From the NCBI RefSeq assembly GCF_016714275.1, contig NZ_JADJNP010000004.1, positions 372,001-436,000 on the forward strand: a stretch of 64,000 nt of DNA, read 5' to 3'. How positions within the stretch are numbered: position 1 is the stretch's first letter; every line of letters starts with the position of its first letter. The notes below the pieces were generated by a model. The model saw nothing but the letters and a program-made list of their open reading frames with translations. It was not told where the DNA came from and searched no databases. Positions 44,582-51,262 of this stretch are shown here, piece by piece. Origin of the DNA: Tessaracoccus sp. (lineage in GTDB: Bacteria; Actinomycetota; Actinomycetes; Propionibacteriales; Propionibacteriaceae). The position numbers were made by a program, and so were the translations under genes.

Positions 44582-45553
44582 ATGAACGATATCCCGAACG
44601 TGGACGAGGCATCGGTGGGCGGCGCCGTCGCGGGCAGGCCCGTGGGGCACGACGGCACGCGCGTCATCGTCGAGGAGCGCACCGCGTGGACGATGTCCGG
44701 CGCGCTGGCGCTGCTGCTGGGCTTGGCGCTGCTCGCGTTGGCCGTGTGGGGGATCGTGACGACGGCGATCGCCGACGAGAGCGGCGGTGAGGTCAACGGC
44801 CTTCTCGTCTTCGCTTCGATCCTCTCGTTCGTCCTGGGCATGTTCGTCTTCTCGTCTCTGACCGTGGTCGCGCCCGGCGACACCAAGGTGCTGCAGTTCT
44901 TCGGCAAGTACGTCGGCACCATCCGCAAGCAGGGCCTCCTGCTGACCATCCCTTTGACCACCAAGAAGAAGGTCTCGGTCAAGGTCCGCAACTTTGAGAC
45001 CAACGAGCTCAAGGTCAACGATGCCGACGGCAACCCCATCAACATCGCCGCCATCGTGGTGTGGCAGGTGGCCGACACGGCCAAGTCCGTGTTCGCCGTC
45101 GAGCACTATGAGAACTTCGTGACGGTGCAGGCGGAGTCGGCGCTGCGGCACGTCGCCACCTCGCACCCGTACGACTTCGCCGACCCCGGTGAGGAGAGCC
45201 TCCGCGGCTCCACCGATCTAGTGTCGCGCGAGCTGGCAGAAGAGGTCGCGGCGCGGATCGCGATCGCAGGCCTCGAGGTCGTCGAGACGAGGATCTCGTC
45301 GCTGGCCTACGCGCCTGAGATCGCGCAGGCGATGTTGCAGCGCCAGCAGGCGTCCGCCGTGCTTTCGGCCCGCAGCAAGATCGTCGAGGGCGCCGTCGGC
45401 ATGGTAGAGCAGGCGTTGGAGCGCCTGGAGCGCGACGAGATCGTCTCCCTCGACGACGAGCGCAAGGCCGCGATGGTGTCCAACCTCCTCGTGGTTCTCT
45501 GCTCCGACTCTCGTTCCACTCCTGTCATCAACACGGGCACGCTCTACGGCTGA
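44582..45553 (+). CDS. SPFH/Band 7 domain membrane protein
   Basis: 323 aa. Two transmembrane helices (about 36-60 and 72-92) precede the SPFH domain (about 95-290): VAPGDTKVLQFFGKYVGTIRKQGLLLTIPL and ISSLAYAPEIAQAMLQRQQASAVLSARSKIVEGAVGM. SPFH proteins form membrane-associated oligomers that organise membrane microdomains or proteases. The next gene overlaps its stop (TGATG), and a ribbon-helix-helix partner is common for this subfamily. Expression may be under the upstream HTH protein. Confidence 0.9.
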   Translation: MNDIPNVDEASVGGAVAGRPVGHDGTRVIVEERTAWTMSGALALLLGLALLALAVWGIVTTAIADESGGEVNGLLVFASILSFVLGMFVFSSLTVVAPGDTKVLQFFGKYVGTIRKQGLLLTIPLTTKKKVSVKVRNFETNELKVNDADGNPINIAAIVVWQVADTAKSVFAVEHYENFVTVQAESALRHVATSHPYDFADPGEESLRGSTDLVSRELAEEVAARIAIAGLEVVETRISSLAYAPEIAQAMLQRQQASAVLSARSKIVEGAVGMVEQALERLERDEIVSLDDERKAAMVSNLLVVLCSDSRSTPVINTGTLYG

Positions 45554-45813
45554 TGAACGACGACGCGAAGGTGCCCGGGGGCGAGCCTGCCGAGGCGCCG
45601 TCGAGCGGGAGGGTGGAGAGGCCCTCCCGCAAGTCGCTGTTGTTGCGGCTCGACCCAGCCGTCCACGAGGCACTCGCCAAGTGGGCGGCCGACGATCTGC
45701 GCAGCGTGAACGCACACATCGAGATGCTGCTGCGCGACGCGCTGAAGAAGTCGGGCCGTGACGTCAAGGCGAGACCCCTCCGCGGCCCCGGCCGCCCGCC
45801 CACGGCCCCTTGA
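45553..45813 (+). CDS. Small ribbon-helix-helix (Arc/HicB-like) protein
   Basis: 86 aa starting with an ATG overlapping the SPFH stop. A disordered, acidic N-terminus is followed by an RHH-type core: RKSLLLRLDPAVHEALAKWAADDLRSVNAHIEMLLRDALKKSG. A basic Pro/Gly/Arg tail ends the protein. It is co-translated with the SPFH protein and may be a DNA-binding partner or regulator. Confidence 0.82.
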   Translation: MNDDAKVPGGEPAEAPSSGRVERPSRKSLLLRLDPAVHEALAKWAADDLRSVNAHIEMLLRDALKKSGRDVKARPLRGPGRPPTAP

Positions 45814-45907
45814 GCCGCGTCTCTCACAGGGATCGCACAGGAGGTCCACAAGCTCCTGCCGGGGTCGTCTTCGACGCTGGTGTCACCGAACCCGAGAGGA
45901 ACCGATC

Positions 45908-46873
45908 ATGACCAGCTTTCCCGAGCCCGACCTCACTCCTGAAGGCCCCGCGTACGAGGGGCGGCTGCTCGTGCGGCCCGACGACGAGGTCGTCGACCAG
46001 GGTGCCGGCTTCGATATCCGCACCATCTTCAACCGAAGGGGACTGCTCGGCCTGGGCTTGGGGGTAGGTGCGCTGACGCTCGCGGCGTGCGCCGACGGGG
46101 GTGCGACCTCGGGCGCCACCAGCGCCGCAACCACCGCGACGAGCACCGGGACCGGCGCCAGCTCCTCGGGCGCGCTTCCCGCGGGGGAGATCCCGGACGA
46201 GACGGCCGGACCGTACCCGGGCGACGGGTCGAACGAGGTCGACGGCCAAGTTGTCGACGTGTTGGAGCAGTCGGGCATCGTCCGGCAGGATCTGCGCACC
46301 AGCATCGGCGGCGGCGACGCCGTCGACGGCATCCCGCTCAGCTTCACCCTCGCGATCACCGACATGGCCAACGGCGACGCGCCCTTCGCGGGCGTCGCCG
46401 TCTACGCCTGGCATTGCGATGCGCTGGGTCGCTACTCGATGTACTCCGACGGGGTGCGCGACCAGACCTGGCTCCGCGGCGTCCAGGTGGCCGGCGCGGA
46501 CGGGAAGGTGACCTTCACGTCGATCGTCCCCGGCTGCTACTCCGGGCGTTGGCCGCACATCCACTTCGAGGTCTATCCCGACGAGGCGTCGATCGCCGAT
46601 GCGAACAACGCGATCTCGACGTCGCAGCTCGCCTTCCCGGAGGACATGCTGAACGTCGTCTACGAAGACTCCGCATACTCCGGTTCCACGCGGAACCTCT
46701 CCCAGGTCACGCTGGCTACGGACAACGTCTTCGGCGAGGACAGCGCCGCGCTCCAGATGGCGACGGCGACCGGCGACGCGACGTCGGGCTACACCGCCGC
46801 ACTCACCGTCCGAGTGGACACGACGACGGCTCCCACAGGCGGCTCGGTCCCCTCCCGCGGCGGCCGGCCGTGA
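45908..46873 (+). CDS. Secreted intradiol-ring-cleavage-dioxygenase-like protein
   Basis: 321 aa from ATG 45908. The N-terminus has about 40 cytosolic residues with a twin-Arg-like NRRGLLGLGLG and a lipobox-like LTLAACA, so it is exported through Tat and probably lipid-anchored. A Thr/Ser/Ala-rich linker follows. The catalytic beta domain (about 100-290) holds the ferric ligands of intradiol dioxygenases: YAWHCDALGRYSMY and CYSGRWPHIHF, two tyrosines and two histidines. Cytosolic members cleave catechols. The role of exported versions is not established. Confidence 0.86.
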   Translation: MTSFPEPDLTPEGPAYEGRLLVRPDDEVVDQGAGFDIRTIFNRRGLLGLGLGVGALTLAACADGGATSGATSAATTATSTGTGASSSGALPAGEIPDETAGPYPGDGSNEVDGQVVDVLEQSGIVRQDLRTSIGGGDAVDGIPLSFTLAITDMANGDAPFAGVAVYAWHCDALGRYSMYSDGVRDQTWLRGVQVAGADGKVTFTSIVPGCYSGRWPHIHFEVYPDEASIADANNAISTSQLAFPEDMLNVVYEDSAYSGSTRNLSQVTLATDNVFGEDSAALQMATATGDATSGYTAALTVRVDTTTAPTGGSVPSRGGRP

Positions 46874-46884
46874 CGCCGCATGGA

Positions 46885-47280
46885 TTAGTTCCTATTCAAG
46901 CCGAACTCGCGTGTCATCAACGCCCGCTTGAAGTGCGACTCCGCCTCGTCGACTTCCGACGGTGACGTGCTGGGGCCGAACACGCGCAGAATGCTGTAGG
47001 CGAAGTGTCGGGCTCGGCTGATCGGCGTGCTCTGGGCCGCGGCTAGACGTTCGCGCGCGAGACTCAACTCCCTAAGGCCGACGTTTCCGCCGTGACCGTC
47101 CCTCGCGTAGGAGCGCCAGCGTCCGAGGATCCGCTCGGTGCCGTCGGCCTTCCCGACATCATGCCTCCCGCTGGATGTGTCCGTGATCAGGTAGATCCCT
47201 TGTACCTGGCTCAACGCGGTGCGCCAGTCGGCGTAGCAGTGGCTGTCAACCATCTCTGTCAGCTCGTGGTGGGTGAGCAA
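46885..47280 (-). CDS. GIY-YIG-domain protein, short and possibly 5'-truncated
   Basis: 131 aa opening at a TTG (47278-47280) with no ribosome-binding site. The core is GIY-YIG nuclease-like: GIYLITDTSSGRHDVGKADGTERILGRWRSYARDGHGGNVGLREL, though the usual Y-V-G is D-V-G here. The stretch is less GC-rich than its neighbours and lies next to a 77-bp palindromic element (47330-47406), both hints of acquired DNA. It could be a remnant of a larger GIY-YIG protein. Confidence 0.7.
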   Translation of the reverse strand: MLTHHELTEMVDSHCYADWRTALSQVQGIYLITDTSSGRHDVGKADGTERILGRWRSYARDGHGGNVGLRELSLARERLAAAQSTPISRARHFAYSILRVFGPSTSPSEVDEAESHFKRALMTREFGLNRN

Positions 47281-47329
47281 CTTCGCCGAGTTCGTGTTCC
47301 CGTTATTCCCGGACCGTGGCTAGCCAACG

Positions 47330-47406
47330 AGGTTGGATCCGTCAGCGATCCGAGCCGGCCAGGGTTAGCCAGGTTACGGATGTCAGAATGCTGACGGATC
47401 CAACCT
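47330..47406. repeat. Palindromic element with perfect 17-bp inverted ends
   Basis: AGGTTGGATCCGTCAGC (47330-47346) and its exact reverse complement (47390-47406) enclose 43 bases. The unit lies in a 204-bp gene-free stretch between the GIY-YIG gene and the methyltransferase. It looks like a small non-coding element (MITE- or REP-like) or a large terminator stem. No target duplication was confirmed. I see nothing else in 47281-47484. Confidence 0.6.
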
Positions 47407-47484
47407 GAGGAACCCCGGATCGCGGGGCACCTGAACGGAATTGACCTGGCTGACGGTCCGGGGGGACCCGGCCCCAGTGAGCCG

Positions 47485-49119
47485 TCAGTCCAGGGGCTTC
47501 TCGGCGACGAGGAGGACGTTCGTCCACGACCAGGGGTCCTCCACGAGACCGTCCCCCGACTCCGTGAAGACCCGGGCGGCGGGGGAGAAGCGGTTGTCGA
47601 TCAGCCACGGGTTGCGGATGGGGCGGGTCTTGTTCGTCGCGACGAAGCCGCTGTCTTCCAGCAGGGCGACCCACTCGTCGGGGGTGAAGAAGCAGAACCT
47701 CTCGTGCGCCTCGGAGTGCCAGGAGTCGACGTAGTCCTTCTTCGCGAGGAACTCGTACAGGTCGCCGCGGGTGAGCCGGATCAGCTCGTCGCCTATTACG
47801 TCGACACGACGGCGGCTTCGCTCGCGCGTCGGCTCAGCACGGCGCGACGCAGGCGCGGTCGACTTCGTCGATGCGCCTGGCTCAAGGAGCGTGCGCGACG
47901 CGGTCGAGGTCGTCGACGCGCCTGGCTCAAGGACCGGCGCGAACGAGATGCCGTCGCCCTCGTCGCGGCGGAAGTCCTGGGCGAAGCGATCGAACCGGGC
48001 GCGGGACGACAGGTCCCGCAGCTCTCCCGTGGCCGCGCCGTCGGACGTGGTGAAGCGCGCGAGGACGGGCTCGTCGCGGCCGTCGGGGCCGACAACGTCG
48101 TAGTTGATCCACACGCCGCCGGGGCGGAGCATGTCGTGGACGCGGGCGCAGAACTCGAGCAGCGCGTCGCGGCCGAGGTAGGACTCTATCTCGTGCGTCA
48201 GCGCCATGGTGATGACGGTGTCCAGCGAGTTCGGCTCGAACAGCCTCGTCAACATGATGTTGCGCTGGTGGAAGAAGACGTTGGCGTCGCCGAACTCACC
48301 GTTGGTCTTGCGCTGCTGGCAGATCTCGTACAGAGGGCGCGCGACCTCGACGCCGTAGAAGTCCGACTCGAATAGCTGCGGGCGCTCGCTCAGAAGCTTG
48401 ATGGTCTGGCCGGTCGCGCAGCCGACATCGAGGATGCGACCCGGGCGGACGGCGTCGGCGAACTCGCTCACCTTGCGCCACGCGTTGTCCTCGAAGGCGG
48501 CGCGGTAGGTGGCGTAATCCCTCGTGGCGGTGATGTCGCCGTCGTCGGTGTCGACGAGCGGGTCGGCGTAGATCTGCTGCACGGCGTCCGCCAGGCCGTA
48601 GCGGAGGTAGTGCGCCCGCGCCTCCGGGTGGAGGTGGGTGGTGACCCACTCGTCGTCGGCCCAGGAGGGGCCCGACGCGATGACGGCCTCGACGACATCC
48701 CAGGGGCGGGCCTCGTCGGTGCCGAGTTCCACGGGGTCGATGGGGAAGCCGAGCCGCTCGTAGTCGGCGATCACCGCGGGCGTCGAGCATGCCACGACGG
48801 TGTTGTCTTGAGTCATCGTGACCCGACCGCCGGTCTGGGTGCGGATCTCCTCGACGACGTAATGCGCGAAGTCCGGCTTCGGCCGTCGGTTGGCGATGAG
48901 GAAAGTCAGCGAAGGCAGGCGGTCGGCGGCCGCGACTGCCTCGACGAGGCCGAGGCGTCGGGAACCCGGAATCGGGTTGCGCTGCGTCCCACCATGGTCG
49001 GCACTGGTGATGGCCCACACCACCTCGGCGCCGGGATGGGCATCGATGAGCGCTCGCAGGTGCGCGGCCTGGAACCGCGTGACGAGGTGATGCCTGCCCG
49101 GGAAAAGGATGTAGCGCAT
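47485..49119 (-). CDS. Nucleotidyltransferase-like domain fused to SAM-dependent methyltransferase
   Basis: 544 aa from the ATG at 49117-49119. Residues 1 to about 180 resemble a nucleotidyltransferase-like Rossmann domain: FPGRHHLVTRFQAAHL with an HH pair (10-11) and ITSADHGGTQRNPIPGSRR (37-55). Residues about 195-540 are a class I methyltransferase with motif I LDVGCATG (230-237), ALTHEIESY and LRPGGVWINYD. Residues about 397-440 are low-complexity Ser/Thr/Arg-rich sequence with a tandem LEPGAST, encoded by a repeat. The methyltransferase fold continues on both sides (SFAPV, then DVIGDELIRLT). The frame stays open through the insertion. Confidence 0.8.
   Translation of the reverse strand: MRYILFPGRHHLVTRFQAAHLRALIDAHPGAEVVWAITSADHGGTQRNPIPGSRRLGLVEAVAAADRLPSLTFLIANRRPKPDFAHYVVEEIRTQTGGRVTMTQDNTVVACSTPAVIADYERLGFPIDPVELGTDEARPWDVVEAVIASGPSWADDEWVTTHLHPEARAHYLRYGLADAVQQIYADPLVDTDDGDITATRDYATYRAAFEDNAWRKVSEFADAVRPGRILDVGCATGQTIKLLSERPQLFESDFYGVEVARPLYEICQQRKTNGEFGDANVFFHQRNIMLTRLFEPNSLDTVITMALTHEIESYLGRDALLEFCARVHDMLRPGGVWINYDVVGPDGRDEPVLARFTTSDGAATGELRDLSSRARFDRFAQDFRRDEGDGISFAPVLEPGASTTSTASRTLLEPGASTKSTAPASRRAEPTRERSRRRVDVIGDELIRLTRGDLYEFLAKKDYVDSWHSEAHERFCFFTPDEWVALLEDSGFVATNKTRPIRNPWLIDNRFSPAARVFTESGDGLVEDPWSWTNVLLVAEKPLD
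47856..47933. repeat. 33-bp direct repeat pair inserted in frame in the methyltransferase gene
   Basis: Two copies (47856-47888 and 47901-47933) have 45-bp periodicity and three mismatches. They share GCGCCTGGCTCAAGGA at the 3' end. They encode the tandem LEPGAST stretch. The period is a multiple of three, so the frame is preserved. The insertion spans about 47800-47931. Confidence 0.8.
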
Positions 49120-49152
49120 TGAAGAAAGGGTAGTTCTTCGTACACTGCGCGC

Positions 49153-50310
49153 ATGGATTTTGGGCCTGTGACGCGGCTGCGTGAGTTCGGCGGCACGATC
49201 TTCGCGGAGATGACGGAGCTGGCCGCGCGACACGGCGCCGTGAACCTCGGCCAGGGATTCCCAGACTGGGACGGGCCGCCGCGGATGCTGGAGATCGCGC
49301 GGGAGCAGATCGCCGCGGGCACCAACCAGTACCCGCCGGGGCGCGGGATCTTGGACCTCCGCGCGGCCATCGCCGAGGAAAGGGCGGCGCGCTGCGGCCA
49401 GTCGCTCGACCCGTCGTCCGAGGTGCTGGTCACCGTCGGTGCCACCGAGGCCATCGCCGCTGCCCTCCTCGGGCTGGTCGAGCCCGGCCGCGAGGTCGTG
49501 CTGATCGAGCCGTACTACGACTCCTACGCCGCCGCGGTCGCGCTTGCGGGGGCCTCGCGGGTCGCCGTGCCCCTTGTGCGCGACGGCCGACGGTTCGTCC
49601 TCGACGTCGACGCGCTCCGGGCCGCCGTCGGTCCGAAGACCGCGATGATCGTCGTCAACTCGCCGCACAATCCGACGGGCACGATCCTGACCGATGCCGA
49701 GTTGCGCGCCGTCGCCGAGATCGCCGTCGAGCACGACCTCCTCGTCCTCTCCGACGAAGTCTACGAGCGGCTCACGTTCGACGCCCCGCACATGCCGTTG
49801 GCGTCGTTGCCGGGCATGCGCGAGCGCACCGTCACGGTCTCCAGCGCGGCGAAGACGTTCAACGTGACGGGATGGAAGATCGGCTGGGCCTTGGCGCCGA
49901 AGCCCCTGCTCGACGGTGTGCTCGCCGCCAAGCAGTTCCTGACCTACGTCGGCGGCGCGCCGTTCCAGCCCGCCGTCGCGCACGCGCTGCGCCACGAGCA
50001 GGCCTGGGTCGAGAACCTGCGCAACTCACTGAGGGCCAAGCGCGATCGCCTGTCGTCGGCCCTTGAGGCCGCGGGGCTGTCCCCGTTTGCCTCGGAGGCC
50101 ACCTACTTCGTCTGCGCGGACGTCGCCAGCCTCGGCGCCGACGACGCGCTCGCCTTCTGCCGCGAGCTGCCGGCAGCTCGCGGCGTCGCCGGGATCCCCG
50201 TCCCGGTGTTCACCGACCACCCCGCCGACTGGCGCACCATCGTGCGGTTCGCGTTCTGCAAGACCGACGCCGTCCTCGATGAAGGCGTCCGCCGCCTCAC
50301 TGGGCGGTAG
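49153..50310 (+). CDS. PLP-dependent aminotransferase (DapC/methionine-aminotransferase-like)
   Basis: 385 aa class I aminotransferase. NLGQGFPDWDGP (31-42), NQYPPGRG, VNSPHNPTG (168-176), the substrate/PLP loop SDEVYERL (200-207) and Lys234 in SSAAKTFNVTGWK are present. Similar actinobacterial proteins are annotated as N-succinyldiaminopimelate aminotransferase (DapC), but methionine/kynurenine aminotransferase activity is equally possible. Lysine/peptidoglycan synthesis is inferred only. It lies 33 bp from the divergent methyltransferase start. Confidence 0.9.
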   Translation: MDFGPVTRLREFGGTIFAEMTELAARHGAVNLGQGFPDWDGPPRMLEIAREQIAAGTNQYPPGRGILDLRAAIAEERAARCGQSLDPSSEVLVTVGATEAIAAALLGLVEPGREVVLIEPYYDSYAAAVALAGASRVAVPLVRDGRRFVLDVDALRAAVGPKTAMIVVNSPHNPTGTILTDAELRAVAEIAVEHDLLVLSDEVYERLTFDAPHMPLASLPGMRERTVTVSSAAKTFNVTGWKIGWALAPKPLLDGVLAAKQFLTYVGGAPFQPAVAHALRHEQAWVENLRNSLRAKRDRLSSALEAAGLSPFASEATYFVCADVASLGADDALAFCRELPAARGVAGIPVPVFTDHPADWRTIVRFAFCKTDAVLDEGVRRLTGR

Positions 50311-50436
50311 CTCGCCCAGAAATGTCGGCCGGCATGGATAGCGTCCCATATGCAGACGGCAACCCCCTGGTCGACGATCGTGAAGGTGACAACGGCGCTC
50401 GGTCTTCGGTTCGAGCTGCATTCTGTCGCGTAGGCG

Positions 50437-51216
50437 TCAGTAGCGGGCGTTGCGCAGGACGGGGAGCTGCTCGCGGACGCGGTCGACATCGTCGGGGTCG
50501 AAGTCGACGAATGCCAACTCGGGGGCCTCGCCGAGTTCGACGAGCACGTTGCCCGCCGGGTCGACGACCATCGAGTGGCCGACGCCGGTGGGAGGCCCGA
50601 GTTCCTCGACATCGCCGACGGCGGCCTGGTCGATCGCGATGACGAAGCACGTCGCGTCCATCGCCCGGGCGATAGCTGCGGAGCGCCACTGGTGAACCTT
50701 CTGCGGCCCCGGAGCCCAGGAAGCGGCGACGAGGATCGCGTGCGCGCCCGACCTCGCCAATGCGGTGTACAGGCCGGGGAAGCGGATGTCGTAACAGACC
50801 GTGAGGCCGACGCCAAAGCGCCCCGCGCGCACGATGACGGGCTCCCGGCCGGGTGCGATGTTCTTCGACTCGGTGTGCCCCAGCGCGTCGAACAGGTGAA
50901 TCTTGTCGTAGCGCCCCTCGGTGTGCCCCGTGACAAAGACCGTGTTGTGCACCCGCCCGTCTGGGGACGTGGTGAACATGCCGACGGCGATGCTGATGCC
51001 CAGTTCGGCGGCGATCTCCCGCACCGTCGTCGCCCACGGCCCGTCGAGCGGTTCGGCGACCTGGTGCGAGGGCCGCGCGAAAGAGCACATCGTCGCCTCG
51101 GGGAAGACGACGACGACGGCGCCGCCGCCGGCCGCGCGACGGGCGTTGTCGCGGATCAGCTCGAGGTTCTTGGCAGGATCCGTCGTGGATGTCACTTGGG
51201 CAAGTGCGATGCGCAT
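50437..51216 (-). CDS. Carbon-nitrogen hydrolase (nitrilase superfamily)
   Basis: 259 aa from the ATG at 51214-51216. The catalytic triad is visible: Glu40 (FPEAT), Lys105 (RYDKIHLFD) and Cys141 (TVCYDIRFP). It resembles deaminated-glutathione amidase/omega-amidase relatives. It hydrolyses a small amide, nitrile or carbamoyl compound in the cytosol. Substrate is unknown. The 126-bp gap to the aminotransferase contains no feature I recognise. Confidence 0.92.
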   Translation of the reverse strand: MRIALAQVTSTTDPAKNLELIRDNARRAAGGGAVVVVFPEATMCSFARPSHQVAEPLDGPWATTVREIAAELGISIAVGMFTTSPDGRVHNTVFVTGHTEGRYDKIHLFDALGHTESKNIAPGREPVIVRAGRFGVGLTVCYDIRFPGLYTALARSGAHAILVAASWAPGPQKVHQWRSAAIARAMDATCFVIAIDQAAVGDVEELGPPTGVGHSMVVDPAGNVLVELGEAPELAFVDFDPDDVDRVREQLPVLRNARY

Positions 51217-51262
51217 GGCGGAACTCTGGCGCTTTTTGGCGTTGTTATCAAGCATTTTTCCA

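Noticed and set aside
45553..45813. HicB/Arc antitoxin of a toxin-antitoxin pair
   Set aside because: The adjacent gene is an SPFH membrane protein, not a toxin; co-translation suggests a different partnership.
47856..47933. CRISPR-like array
   Set aside because: Only two imperfect repeats, inside a coding sequence, with a 12-bp gap instead of a spacer.
50311..50436. Possible small gene or remnant between the aminotransferase and nitrilase genes
   Set aside because: No frame has a credible start, ribosome-binding site or conserved motif.
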